From Thelephora terrestris (Eukaryota; Basidiomycota; Agaricomycetes; Thelephorales; Thelephoraceae): a stretch of DNA of 64,000 bases. Position 1 is the stretch's first letter. Each line of letters opens with the position of its first letter. The translations under genes and the position numbers were made by a program. Below, piece by piece: positions 44,617-56,783 of this stretch. Under the pieces are notes generated by a model. That model searched no databases. It was not told the DNA's origin and saw nothing but the letters and a program-made list of their open reading frames with translations. The stretch spans positions 806,001 through 870,000 of the forward strand of contig WIUZ02000003.1 in assembly GCA_015956445.1 (NCBI GenBank). Direction: 5' to 3'.

Positions 44617-44819
44617 GTTCAGAGTGCCACGAGCCTGGATAGTCATACCACAATAAAGATGTATACTAGGCCCTGTATTATCATATTAATATTCATAAAT
44701 ATATAAAGTACATTGTCGGATTTTTGTGAGCGGTTCAGTGCTCCGATCATACCACCCGCTCCCCCAGGGGCTTCAAGAGTCAAACTCACTTGAACTCACC
44801 CATCATCTAAAATGTCAGA

Positions 44820-45274
44820 GGCATCGGGTTCGCATGCAAAAAAACCTCTCATCCATCCTCCCCCTTTCTTAACCACCTGCACACTGTGCACAACGTGACC
44901 AACACCGATATCGGGGAGCTCTTCTCTCTTCACCACAAGATCTCTGACGAGTTGGCATTCCGGACCGGATCGCGGTCGCAATCTAACACCGACCCCGACA
45001 TTCGTGATATGAGCATGGGAGAATTGCTGCAGATTTTGGGTGAGGTTGTTGAGCGAATGTCCCATTTGCTTTATGATCTGCGTGATGAACTCAAGTGTGT
45101 GAATCATGAAGCATGGGTTTCTAAATCTGATTTTTATTGACACAGGCTTATCAAAAAATGGAGTCCATGTCAAAGATGTTGGGCCAAGGTCTATCAAGAC
45201 GAAGGTGAATGGGAATATCCCAACCCAGAGGATGATGAACCGCTGTACAACTACATCTACGACGAAGATGAGTA
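44820..45274 (+). CDS. Hypothetical protein with CxxCW end, 5' end uncertain
   Basis: The frame is open from about 44811; GELFSLHHKISDELAFRTG and LLQILGEVVERMSHLLYDLR (helical) are followed by an intron (about 45096-45148, GTGTGT...ACAG), then KWSPCQRCWAKVYQDEG and an acidic end, stop at 45272-45274. No ATG in frame at the start, so an upstream exon or decay is likely. The CQRCW text recalls CRECW in the type A protein 2; this may be chance. Confidence 0.4.
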
Positions 45275-45689
45275 AGGGATAGCGCGTAGCGGGGCAGGCA
45301 TTAGGGCAGGAATCATGTTTTCGGCATGAGAGAGGGCGCACCCGTTCAGATCCTGATGATCTAAGCGATGATCTCACTGTGGAGTGAGCATCAAATTTTC
45401 GACCTCATCCTGTAAATCATGTGTTCTATTTTTCTACCATTTCACCCTATTAAAATTCGAAGAAAAATGTAATAATAATATTCGTGGTGTGAACTTGACC
45501 TGGGTAACAAGAACGGAACAGGAACGAGTGTTCTGGCTCATTGCGAGCCAAAATCGTTGCCGATTGCCCACAAACACATTGATTGAACCCGAGGCGCTAA
45601 ATACCCACCACCACCATCCAGTTGGTCAGCGGGCACCTGCGTTTTGCCAGCTGCTTGACACCGACTGACCTAGAGAACTCGATCTGAAT

Positions 45690-47064
45690 ATTCATGGACC
45701 GCGAGAACGTACTTGGCAACTGGAGCCAAGACGAACGCCCAACCGCGACCAAAACAATCGTATATACAGATGGCTCCTGCCTCCATAATTGGACAGCCGA
45801 AGCCAGAGCAGGCAGTGGGATCTGGTTCGGTGAAAACGACCCGCGAAACGCCGCGATCAGAGTACTGGGACTGTGCCAATCAAACCAAATCGGAGAACTC
45901 CTGGCAATACTACATGCGGTAAAAACCGCACCCCGCGATGTGGTACTCAGGATATGGAATGACTCCAAATTTGCTATCGAGGGACTAACAACCCACGCAC
46001 AAGGGTGGGAGGAAAAAGACTGGATTTGAGTCTCACACGGAAAGCTCTTCAAATGCACCACAGAATGGATAAGGGCCAGGAAGGCACCCACCACCATACT
46101 CTGGGTAAAAGGCCACGCCGGGGTACGAGGGAACAAAGAGGCCAACAAACTGGCAGCTGAAGGGGCCCTCAAGGAAATGCAGCAACAGGACATAGATATT
46201 ACAGTACCCAACAACACCCTAATGTCGGGAGCGAAGCTAAACAAAAACCACCCAGAAACTCATATACCACCACCTAAGAGAGGGAGAAATTACCCGACGG
46301 CCAGCAAGCGAAAACATCAAAAAAATCAAAGAGGAGGCAAAGGACCTATTTGGACTCACTCTGACAACCTCGGCAGTCTGGAAAAGCATGCGACACCGCG
46401 ATATATCCAGGAAGGTGAGAGATTTCCTATGGAAACATACCCACGGTATATACCACCTTGGGACCTTCTGGGACTACATCCCTGACCACCAGGCAAGGGG
46501 CAAATGCCCACTCTGCCAACAACACCAGACACTCCAACACATACTCCACACGTGCCAGTCAACAGAATGGAGGACAGTATGGAAAGCCGCCAACAACCTG
46601 TGGAAAAAGAGGTACGTGACGGACCTACCAATGACTGAGGGAGCAATCCTTGGGTGCGGGCTGGCGAAATTCACGAACACAGAAGGGAAACCCAACGCCA
46701 CCAAGAACTGCCTATACAGAATACTCATGTCGGGATTGGCACACCTCATCTGGACCCTCCGATGTGAGAGACAGATACACAACATAGAACACACGGAAGA
46801 CACTGTGTACAACAAGTGGTATAAGAGAATAAACAACAGAATGCAGATAGACTGCTTACTAACCAATGACCTCCTCTTCGAAAAGAAGGTGCTAAAAACC
46901 AGGGTCGTGTACGACACGTGGGCAAGATGCTCAACCAGTGAAATAGACCTCCACCGCGAATGGTGCAGGCACCCAGGGGTTTTAGTGGGTAAGAGGCAGG
47001 GGCGTCCTACGGGACGAACAAGGCATGGACCACCGAGTCAGCCTCCTGACTCAGTCCCACACTG
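45690..47064 (+). pseudogene. LINE RNase H and C-terminal region, decayed
   Basis: RNase H motifs: VYTDGSC (Asp), GELLAILHAV (Glu), NDSKFAIEGL (Asp), VKGHAGVRGNKEAN, where the usual last Asp is Asn. In-frame TGA at 46027-46029 and a one-base frameshift near 46240. The next frame gives RKVRDFLWKHTH and CPLCQQHQTLQHILHTC, the CCHC-type end of Tad/I-like LINEs, stop at 47063. It may be the 3' part of the LINE split at 16287 or another copy. Confidence 0.7.
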
Positions 47065-47216
47065 ACCTGCTCTCGGGCAGGTGCGTGCATAAAGCATTTC
47101 CCCTGACGCTCTGAACCAGTAGGGTGAAAACCCCTGCAACCCAAGCTGATGGAGGGGACTGTGCGACTTTGCACATGTGCCCCCCCGTCTGATAGCTACA
47201 CCAAAAAAAAAAAAGC
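47065..47216 (+). other. LINE 3' UTR with short A-tail
   Basis: A GC-rich trailer with a CTGCTCTCGGGCAGG hairpin (47048-47086 area) ends in twelve A at 47203-47214, the expected LINE 3' end. A mirrored TTGCTTTTTTTTGGTGT lies at about 47308, hinting at a second inverted A-tail. Confidence 0.55.
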
Positions 47217-47648
47217 AAGTCAACATCTCTCGCCAGCTGCCCCTGCATCAACCTAACCACCACCGGACGTGTATTCCAAATGCAATTGAGGGGTCGATGC
47301 TGCTCATTTGCTTTTTTTTGGTGTTGGAGAACCGTGTTCAGCCACAGGCGCCACATGCTTGTCACCACCAAACAGTTCCTGGCGTGAATGCTTCAACCTC
47401 GACATCCCTGAAGCTTCGGGGCTATCTAAATGTGGCCCAGTGTTTCCGCTCTGGGGGTTTGCCGAGGTCTCCTCCAACAACGCGCTGGTAGATTCCTGTG
47501 CAGACTCTCGAAGGTGTCACTTCCTGAAAGGGGAAGGGACTTGACTCACATTTTTTGTTGGTGCCTTCTCCTGGTATGGAGATTTACTTTCAGACAAATC
47601 CACTGTTGGCAGGGTCGGATGGGATGGTGTTGTCCAGGACACCAATTC
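47217..47648. other. Non-coding gap
   Basis: Short ORFs only, none convincing. Contains the inverted T-rich motif near 47308 noted under the LINE 3' end. Confidence 0.5.
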
Positions 47649-47906
47649 TGTTGAAATATTGCGTTCTCGTAGTTTACCTTCTCTTATTTGTCCCTATTTG
47701 TTTGTCAGCCACAATCTCCTTAACGGTTCGCTCGCCCGTTTTTTCGTCTCCTCAGCTGTTATCTTGATCTCTGCTGAGGAGTACGTTCTTTCCTTCTGTA
47801 TTATTCTTTCTCTGTACTTACCAGGTCCCTAGCAACGTTCTCATCTATCTCTGCTAGGTACTGAATACATCAGCTGTTATCTTGATCTCTGCTAGATTAT
47901 CGAACA
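47649..47906 (+). repeat. Copia-type 5' LTR
   Basis: Starts TGTTGAAATATTG, ends TATCGAACA (4-bp inverted ends TGTT/AACA), and is immediately followed by a primer-binding site. Two direct copies of GCTGTTATCTTGATCTCTGC lie inside. The left boundary is less certain than the right one. Confidence 0.6.
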
Positions 47907-47920
47907 GGTTATGAGCCCAG
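47907..47920 (+). promoter_or_regulatory. Copia primer-binding site (half initiator tRNA-Met)
   Basis: GGTTATGAGCCCAG is complementary to the anticodon-loop region of initiator tRNA-Met, the internal primer used by many Copia elements. Confidence 0.7.
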
Positions 47921-48021
47921 CTTTGCCGCTCTAACCCGGACGTTGCTTCCCTCTCATCTGGCGATCACCCCTTTGCTATCTACCCCCTCATCAACAAGAT
48001 CTACCTGCTGGATCTCTTATC

Positions 48022-48555
48022 ATGTCTTCTGAGGCTGTTGAACCGGAGGTCTGTGCCCGGAAACGGGTCAACCGGCTCCACCGCTTCAAGCGAGAGCCGA
48101 TGCCGGAGAGCGCTGTATAAAGCGACCCGAAGGGACGGTATCACATCAGTGATCCAATCAATCGGTATGACGCGCGCGTGCCTTAAGCCGCCGCACGGAC
48201 CCTGCATCAGTCACGCCATACAGTTGTGATGTCAATAGAGTAGATAGATATATATACCCCTCATGTGTAGATAGATCAATCAATCGCTTCTCTCTCTCTC
48301 TCCCCCATCTCATACTATAAGCTTCTCCCCTTCAGGTAAGACTTAGAGTACCCATGTAGTAGTATAGTATTATACTCTACCTGCTCAACAGAGGCTACCC
48401 AAGTGATCGTCAAAGTCCCCACTCTTCAGGGACACGATGATTATCGTGTTTGGGCCGTAAAAGTCAAAGCTGCTGCTCGTCTTGCCACTGTGTGGGTCAC
48501 CATCAATGGTACTGACAAACCCACTGATCCCGCCAATGCTGAATCCGTCTTTGAT
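48022..48555 (+). pseudogene. Copia gag, 5' fragment split by a solo LTR
   Basis: ATG at 48022 (MSSEA). Removing 48036-48390 and one GAGGC restores MSSEATQVIVKVPTLQGHDD, then WAVKVKAAARLA and GTDKPTDPANAE, text typical of fungal Copia gag N-termini. Cut at 48555 by element E; nothing of Copia follows on the other side. Confidence 0.7.
48036..48390 (+). mobile_element. Solo LTR, Copia type, 355 bp
   Basis: TGTTGAACC to GCTCAACA with 5-bp duplication GAGGC (48031-48035 and 48391-48395); contains TATATATACCC (about 48248) as a promoter-like box. Inserted after the fifth codon of Copia gag. Confidence 0.85.
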
Positions 48556-51020
48556 CAGTAGTACTTATTAAAATGATTAAGACTTTGTGACGTTTTGTCT
48601 TAAAAGTGAATGATTTTTCTCATGAGTTCCTCAATGCCCCCAAGGGGGCAAATTTTACTCATAGAGTATTAATCAAAATTATGGGGGGGACTAGGACCCA
48701 GCTGACCGGGCACTGGTGTTCCCAATTAGGCAGGTGCCGATGGTGTGGATGACCCGGGAGAGTGGATTGCTTATATAATGAAAAATAGACTGTGGGAATT
48801 TCCGATCAAAATTTTCCCAAAAGGGAAATTTTGATGGCTGATATAAGCAGGTCATGTGACCGGAAAAAGTGGGTTTTGGTTATGTAAGCAGGTCATGTGA
48901 TCGACCAAAAAAGGAAAGTTTTGATGGCTTACATAAGTGTCTCAAAAATGATTTTGGCATTGAATTTCCTTTTTGGGAAATTTTGATGGCTGACATAAGC
49001 GGGTCATGTGACTGGAAAAAGTGGGTGTTGATTATGTAATCAGGTCATGTGACCGACCAAAAAAGGAAAGTTTTGATGGCTTACATAAGCGTCTCAAAAA
49101 TGTGTTTGAAGGGGTCTTTCCTAAAAATGAATTTCCTTTTTAGAAAATATTTGATGGATTACCAAAAAAGGAAATTTTGATGGCTTACATAAGCGACTCA
49201 AAAATGATTTTGACAAAAAATCCCAAAAAGGAAATTTCCTTTTGAGGAAAGACTTTCCAAAAAAAGAAATTTTGATGGCCGCCATAAGCAACTCAGAAAT
49301 GATTTTGGCAAAAATTACCAAAAAAGGAAATTTCCTAAAAAGGAAATTATGCGCTAGAAAATTCGGAAAAATGCCAGAAAAATCCTAAAAAATACCGAAA
49401 AAATTCCCACAGGTCTAGAAAGTGCCCAAAATGGTAAATCAACTCCAGAAATATCCAAAAAATTGTTTTTCTGGCTGGAAAAATCAGGAAAAAATCCGAA
49501 AAAATTCCCAAAAATACCAGAATATAGATAAATATTTTACCAATTTTTTTAAATTTTTTTGGTCTATTGAATAGCCCATAATTCCAATATTAACGTATTT
49601 TTTGCCCAAAAAATTCATAAAAATTCCAAAAAATAAAAATAAAAATGGGAAAATACAAATATATCTATAACATTCATTACACCATGAAGTAAAGACCAGT
49701 TTGTGGTCATAAACCAGCCCTAAACCTAGTCCTGGACCTAACCTAACCTAACCTAGCCTAACCCTAACCCTAACCCTAACCTAACCTAAACCTAACCTAA
49801 ACCTAACCTAAACCTAGACCTAAACCTAACCTAACCTAACCTAACCCCAAACCTAACCTGCTCTAAACCCAGCCTGCCCTAAACCTAACCTAGCACCAAA
49901 CCTAAACCTAAACCTAAACTTAAACCTAACCTGCCCTAAACCTAACTCTGACCTGGCCTAGTTCGGTCTTATCTTATCTTATCTTATCTTATCTTATCTT
50001 ATCTTCTTATCTTATCTTATCTATCTTATCCTGTCCTACCTACCCTAGACCAAACCTAACCTGACATAGCCAACTTAACCTAGTCCACCACAGATCACCC
50101 AACCTAACCTAAAGTGGTCCACCTGACCCAGACTGATGCAGCTTGAGTTTATCTCTTCTAATCAGCTGTTATCTTATCTGGCCTTAATCTAAATACCCTA
50201 GCTAACCAACATTTAACCCAACCTCACCTGGCTCACCAGCAAGTAACTGCGCTACAGGAACACACCCTGAGTTGCACTATCCCATATCCTGTATCCAACT
50301 GTCACTCAAACACAAGAATTGTGGTGGACCTACAAGTTAGTGGACCCATAAGCCCACAGACCCACAAGTATAGGCTGCTCACTCAGTGGAGACATTTGTT
50401 ATCCAACCTCACCCACGTACCACCCTCACCCTGGATTCTGTGCCAGACCACAACTTCACCACGGCCCAAGTTCAACCACCTGGCCGAACCTGCAAGTCAG
50501 GTTGATAGACTGTTGGTTATGGATCCATGGATTTGTAGACCTGATTGTACATGGGTTTAGCCAGGTGGTTGAACTTGAGTTGTGGTGAAGTTGTGGTCTG
50601 GCACAGAATCCAGGGTGAGGGTGGTATGTGGGTGAGGTTGGATAACAAATGTCTCCACTGAGTGAGCAGCCTATACTTGTGGGTCTGTGGGCTTATGGGT
50701 CCACTAACTTGTAGGTCCACCACAATTCTTGTGTTTGAGTGACAGTTGGATACAGGATATGGGATAGTGCAACTCAGGGTGTGTTCCTGTAGCGCAGTTA
50801 CTTGCTGGTGAGCCAGGTGAGGTTGGGTTAAATGTTGGTTAGCTAGGGTATTTAGATTAAGGCCAGATAAGATAACAGCTGATTAGAAGAGATAAACTCA
50901 AGCTGCATCAGTCTGGGTCAGGTGGACCACTTTAGGTTAGGTTGGGTGATCTGTGGTGGACTAGGTTAAGTTGGCTATGTCAGGTTAGGTTTGGTCTAGG
51001 GTAGGTAGGACAGGATAAGA

Positions 51021-51051
<31 letters not shown>

Positions 51052-52490
51052 AGATAAGATAAGATAAGATAAGATAAGACCGAACTAGGCCAGGTCAGAG
51101 TTAGGTTTAGGGCAGGTTAGGTTTAAGTTTAGGTTTAGGTTTAGGTTTGGTGCTAGGTTAGGTTTAGGGCAGGCTGGGTTTAGAGCAGGTTAGGTTTGGG
51201 GTTAGGTTAGGTTAGGTTAGGTTTAGGTCTAGGTTTAGGTTAGGTTTAGGTTAGGTTTAGGTTAGGTTAGGGTTAGGGTTAGGGTTAGGCTAGGTTAGGT
51301 TAGGTTAGGTCCAGGACTAGGTTTAGGGCTGGTTTATGACCACAAACTGGTCTTTACTTCATGGTGTAATGAATGTTATAGATATATTTGTATTTTCCCA
51401 TTTTTATTTTTATTTTTTGGAATTTTTATGAATTTTTTGGGCAAAAAATACGTTAATATTGGAATTATGGGCTATTCAATAGACCAAAAAAATTTAAAAA
51501 AATTGGTAAAATATTTATCTATATTCTGGTATTTTTGGGAATTTTTTCGGATTTTTTCCTGATTTTTCCAGCCAGAAAAACAATTTTTTGGATATTTCTG
51601 GAGTTGATTTACCATTTTGGGCACTTTCTAGACCTGTGGGAATTTTTTCGGTATTTTTTAGGATTTTTCTGGCATTTTTCCGAATTTTCTAGCGCATAAT
51701 TTCCTTTTTAGGAAATTTCCTTTTTTGGTAATTTTTGCCAAAATCATTTCTGAGTTGCTTATGGCGGCCATCAAAATTTCTTTTTTTGGAAAGTCTTTCC
51801 TCAAAAGGAAATTTCCTTTTTGGGATTTTTTGTCAAAATCATTTTTGAGTCGCTTATGTAAGCCATCAAAATTTCCTTTTTTGGTAATCCATCAAATATT
51901 TTCTAAAAAGGAAATTCATTTTTAGGAAAGACCCCTTCAAACACATTTTTGAGACGCTTATGTAAGCCATCAAAACTTTCCTTTTTTGGTCGGTCACATG
52001 ACCTGATTACATAATCAACACCCACTTTTTCCAGTCACATGACCCGCTTATGTCAGCCATCAAAATTTCCCAAAAAGGAAATTCAATGCCAAAATCATTT
52101 TTGAGACACTTATGTAAGCCATCAAAACTTTCCTTTTTTGGTCGATCACATGACCTGCTTACATAACCAAAACCCACTTTTTCCGGTCACATGACCTGCT
52201 TATATCAGCCATCAAAATTTCCCTTTTGGGAAAATTTTGATCGGAAATTCCCACAGTCTATTTTTCATTATATAAGCAATCCACTCTCCCGGGTCATCCA
52301 CACCATCGGCACCTGCCTAATTGGGAACACCAGTGCCCGGTCAGCTGGGTCCTAGTCCCCCCCATAATTTTGATTAATACTCTATGAGTAAAATTTGCCC
52401 CCTTGGGGGCATTGAGGAACTCATGAGAAAAATCATTCACTTTTAAGACAAAACGTCACAAAGTCTTAATCATTTTAATAAGTACTACTG
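48556..52490. mobile_element. Giant foldback element E (CAGTAGTACTT ends)
   Basis: Perfect inverted tips CAGTAGTACTTATTAAAATG and long arms meeting at about 50490-50550. From tip inward: CCCAATTAGGCAGGTGCC (shared with D), several CATGTGACC and GGAAATTTTGATGGC words, an AT-rich part, CCTAA words, a TTATC array and a centre (CCCATAAGCCCACAGA) shared with C. Flanked by GAT on both sides, but the flanking genes differ (Copia gag left, integrase right). No transposase gene inside. Confidence 0.82.
49965..50030 (+). repeat. (TTATC)n pentamer array in left arm of E
   Basis: About 12 copies of CTTAT; the mirrored GATAA array is at 51016-51078 in the right arm. It lies next to CCTAA words in both arms. 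Confidence 0.85.
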
Positions 52491-52493
52491 GAT

Positions 52494-53626
52494 TAAATAT
52501 GGGTTTGTTATACACGGATTCATTGATGGAAACTGTCGTACGGTGCGTGTCGATTTTGATCAAGCTTTTGGTCTGATTCTCAGCCTACTTGTTACCTCAG
52601 GTCACTGCCCTTCGTGCAAACACAAATAATTTTGCAAGCACAGTCCTGGAACTGTTCCTATCTGCTGTGGAGATATATGGCCATCCATCCCGAGTTCGTG
52701 GAGATCGTGGGGGTGAAAATGTCCTCGTTTCTGCATATATGATCATGAAACATGGCCCAAACCGTGGGTCTTTTTTGTGGGGGAGGTAAGCAATGTCTGT
52801 GCACGTACGTGTACCCATTTTTTGATGCCACACATTTAGCTCTACTCATAATACCCGCATTGAGAGATTGTGGGTGGAAGTTGGCCGAAATTTCTGCCGC
52901 AGTTGGCGTGCATTCTTTGGTCATCTTGAAGACCAATTTGGATTGGATTGTTCGAGGCCGAGTCATATTTGGCTCCTTCAAACCCTCTTTCTCGAAGATA
53001 TCAATGCCGATTGTGATTCGTTTGTTCGAGAATGGAACTTGCACCCAATCTCTGGCCACGACACAAATGACATGAGCCCGCAGGTTTGTTCTCAGAGCTT
53101 ATCCATCCTTGATACGTGTCTAAAACTGGTACAGGATTTACGTTTTATTCGACAAACCCAACTGGGTGTTTACAATGAAGATGATTGTGAAGGAGTCCAT
53201 CCTGAAACAATCCAGGAGTACTATGGCACAACCGAAGATCACGTCCAACGTTTAGCGGGTCAAACTGGTGCCGGTCACCCACCCGAAGAACTCGATGACG
53301 ACTATGCAGATATCAACCTCATCAACAATGTGATCCAAGATCAGGACTTGGATATTCAGCACGATTCAATTCCCACCGCTGACCACGAGGTGCCACGTAT
53401 GTCACCGGAACTCCTAGCACTTTTTTCTGACGGCCTTGTGGCCCTACAAGACAACGACCTTTTACGTTCACTAGCTGGTGACGACTTTGTTTGGGATCTG
53501 GCAGAAGTGATCAGGGTCGGCCACCGACGCCAGAAGGAACTGGTGATCTCCCTTGTGAATGCCACATGGGAGAGGAGAGCGCTTCTATGGCTAGCAACAA
53601 CTCGTGTATTTGATAGCATTTTATAA
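52494..53626 (+). CDS. DDE integrase-core protein, N-terminus missing
   Basis: Three exons: about 52494-52551, 52601-52788 and 52843-53626, with introns GTGCGT...TCAG and GTAAGC...TTAG. Catalytic residues visible: Asp in HGFIDGN, Asp in RGDRGGEN, Glu in [11 protein letters not shown]. Downstream: [27 protein letters not shown] and an acidic C-terminus. I know this as an integrase-core family common in agaricomycete genomes, probably element-borne. The N-terminal part expected upstream is replaced by element E. Otherwise open to the stop at 53626. Confidence 0.75.
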
Positions 53627-53676
53627 ATACATACACATCTTTTGCGAGACTCCCCACCACTTCGCCTTCTCAGGAC

Positions 53677-54888
53677 ATGCATTCTTGTTCAGCCTTAATC
53701 GGTCGTTTGCAATGTCCCTGCAATAGCTTCCGAGGTGGTGTCGATACAACCATCTGTGATGATTGTCTACACCTACTCTCTTCCCACGTCTCCTCCATCG
53801 CTCCTGAGCCGGCACTCAAACGTTCCGAACCCAGTCTCCAGGCAACCGGTCCAACCCCCCTGCGGGCTCAGTCAGTGACATCCCTTTTTCAGTCACTCCT
53901 CAAGTCAACGACAAGTGGCACGCAGGCAATTCAAGAAACATCAACTGGGTTACGTAGTTCTGGAAGTAACATTGCTGCTGTAAGGTTTCTAGGCACATAA
54001 TTAAACACTTTTGACCTTTAGAACAGAGTTCCTCCCGTCAACGTGGACAGCCTGTACGTCGCACGAGCATTCAGACCAAGAATGTCAATATCACCTTCCG
54101 ATTCCAATCGGTTGTCTTTGTTACATGCGGTCTTGAGGCCAATGAAGCAGTAAGCACCCCTATGCCTTTCCCAGAGGAAATTTTCTAAGTGAAGACCATC
54201 GCAGTCAGGGAGAGTTGCGCTCACATCCAGAACACCCCTCCCCAACAACCATCAGGTCCAGGTCGCAATTCAAGACAGCCTCGGGATCACCTCTCCAAGC
54301 GAACGTGACCTCTTTGAACTTAACCGCAATGGTTCACTGCCAGACATGAACAATTTCCTTCGGTCTCGAATGCCAAAATTATTCAACCACTTTTCCAAGA
54401 CAGACCCTTGGATCTCGACGATCACCGCTTCAAACTGGGAGGACGGCGATCGTTTATGGCCGTACGTGCTATTGGCTCGCTCAAGCCGTAGCCTTGTTCC
54501 TGCAGTCCTGAATGGACATACCGATCCGACCATTTCTGATTTTCAAGACAATAGTGGTAGGGTAAGCCGCCCTGATGGAGAGCGGGTCATTTTCCTTGGT
54601 GAGAACTCTCCACTGACCTAAAAGTCTTGTTCTATGCGATTGCTAACTTACAATACCACAGCTACAGTCAAGCCTATTAGCGAGAAAGTGATGTCGAAGT
54701 GGGCAGGCCCACCAAGTCCCGGTATGGTCGGGTTCTACTCCACGTGTCCGACGGCTGACAGCCTGCTCATAGAAGATGAGCTCGGCAGTTCTAGTGACGA
54801 GGATATGTCTATTGAGGTTATCAGTCCACCTCGCCGACCCGCATCAGGAAAAGAGGCACCAGCTTATTTGATTACTGCGCTTATTTGA
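53677..54888 (+). CDS. Cys-rich-start hypothetical protein, integrase neighbour
   Basis: Starts MHSCSALIGRLQCPCNSF with C-x-C...CDDCLH, a likely zinc-binding N-terminus. Exons about 53677-53978, about 54021-54150, 54254-54600 and 54660-54888. The middle contains SLGITSPSERDLFELNRNG, RMPKLFNHFSKTDPWI and WPYVLLARSS; the end is acidic and Pro-rich. Exon 2 frame is uncertain. It follows the integrase by 50 bp on the same strand, and I recall similar proteins in many Agaricomycetes, so the two may form one mobile unit. Function unknown. Confidence 0.5.
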
Positions 54889-55072
54889 TCTTGTTTATGA
54901 CAGCTCCCCGCTATTTAGAACCCTCCAGATCTCGTAATTTTTGACCTAGATTATTTAATCACAAATAACCGAGAACAAGGTGAAATAAGGTGAAATAATC
55001 AGTAAAACAGTGGGCCGCCACGTTTGTTGATGCGTCACCCGTTCGGTTTCAGCGAAACGGGCCGCAGATGAG

Positions 55073-55358
55073 ATGGAGCCCGAAGACTCTCTTTCAATTT
55101 CTTCCCCACCACGTCCTAGGAAGGTCCGGAGGGTTTCTAGGGCATCCGGTACATTCGCTGATTGTTTTCATCAACGGTCCAACTGACTCTTCGGCAGAAT
55201 TTTCGAGCAAGACACCACTGTTCACGTGCTCGCAAAGTCCTGAGCCGATTCAAGGAGGTAGCGCCTCTGACACCGTGGGTATAGACACACCTACCTACCT
55301 CGACAAGGATTACTTTGAATCCGAGAACCCCTGGGAAGAGATCATCACTTACTTTTGA
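55073..55358 (+). CDS. Small hypothetical protein, two exons
   Basis: Starts MEPEDSLSISSPPRPRK; exons 55073-55148 and 55198-55358 with a GTACAT...GGCAG intron of 49 bp. The product is acidic with an aromatic end (DKDYFESENPWEE). It could be the last exons of the gene at 53677. The gap 54889-55072 shows nothing else. Confidence 0.4.
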
Positions 55359-55619
55359 TCCTAGAAGCGCGGACCAAACACTCCTTTCACTTTCACCTCT
55401 CCTACCCTATTATCTATCTTAATATGAACCGGTCAACGACGATCCGCAGACAGCTCCTTCCGCCTGAATCAGCCCACCACGTCCCTTACACTATAACTAC
55501 TAATTCTTCTAATTTCCCTTAATTGACTTCATCTATTCATATCCTACCTGCTTTTTAATAATGAACTTCTCGCGTTTATCATGAGATGGAATGTGGTGGC
55601 GACATGGCCAACATGTTTT

Positions 55620-55790
55620 ATGTGAAGTGATTGCCCGGTTTTGTGTGAAGTCGTCGACCGGTTTCGCGCGAGGGTGCTGGTTTCGTGTGAGGATACTGGT
55701 CTCGTGCGAGGATATTTGTTGCGCGCGCGAGACAATTGCATCGCGCGAGTGAATTTGTTTTTTGTGCACTTCGAACGGCATAGTGAGTGT
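55620..55790 (+). repeat. CG-rich degenerate tandem repeats
   Basis: About six to seven imperfect units of roughly 20 bp related to CTGGTTTCGTGTGAGGATA, CpG-rich. No gene on either strand. The rest of 55359-55819 is non-coding as far as I can see. Confidence 0.6.
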
Positions 55791-55819
55791 CCAGTAACAT
55801 CGCATAATGTATCCAAACA

Positions 55820-56460
55820 ATGACCCACACCCTCATCCGGAATAACCCAGACAGTCAAAGAGTCCCCAGCCTTCGCAAGCGCACACGGTCCATCCCCACA
55901 CGACCTCACCTCCCCGCACACCTCAATAAGTCGAAGCCTCTTACCAGTCCACGCTGTCTCAACCGTCTCATGCAAAACTTCAATACCCTCTCCCCAATTC
56001 TCCAGTTCCCGAACCAGCTTCACGCCTCGTGGCAGGAGCAGAGACGTCGGAGCGTTCAGAGACGGCTCAAATCGCATGGTTGCGAGGACAGACAGTCCGA
56101 CGGAAATGAACTCGACGGGTGTATCTGGTATCGGGGGTGTGTGATGACATAGGGAACACTCTCGTCGTATACGGCAATTTCGCCGGACCGTTCGACCGAG
56201 TGAGATGATGGTATCGTTGGCAATGCCTTCATCACTGCAACACCTTTTTGTGGGTCTTCTTCTGGGGCATCGGGCAAAGGTGTTGCAGGTCGGGTGCGTA
56301 AGCGTAGCGCCACCGTCCCCTGCGGCTGCTGAGGCCGATCGGCTCGTCGATGTTTATCCCGATATCCCGAGATAGAGATAGTCAGGCTGGAATCCAGGCC
56401 CAAACTCAGAGCAGGGGAGGAGGATGCGAGGGGGGGACTGATGTGGGAGGGAACGCTCAT
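55820..56460 (-). pseudogene. Small kinase-linked hypothetical protein, copy R1 (frameshifted)
   Basis: Start MSVPSHISPPLASSS at 56460, then PDAPEEDPQKGVAVMKALPT, then a frameshift near 56145 relative to R2, continuing as RFEPSLNAPTSLLLPRG and DGPCALAKAGDSLTVWVIPD. The C-terminal half looks like a beta-rich domain. Longer N-terminus than R2. Lies just downstream of kinase K1 on the same strand. Confidence 0.55.
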
Positions 56461-56783
56461 AGTCCCGATCCCAGTGTATCACGAAAACATAAAAACCTTT
56501 ATCCCGAAAGTTATGTACCCGAGTCCCGATTACCTGATCTATTTGATTCTAAGTGTATAAGGAGTCTAGGTAGCACGGAATACAGAGATGCTTCCAAAAC
56601 TGCAATTTTTCACAGCATGTTTACTTCGCTCAACACAAATCTCGCAACCCGGACAAATCCGAGACCACTCCCGAGTCGTGTCCGAGCCCGAGGGTTCATA
56701 GGGTGGGTCAATTCTTATGCGGAACCTTGGTAGCAATCAGTTTGGAGTCCCCACAGCGATGATGAATAGCGGCAGGGTTCGAA

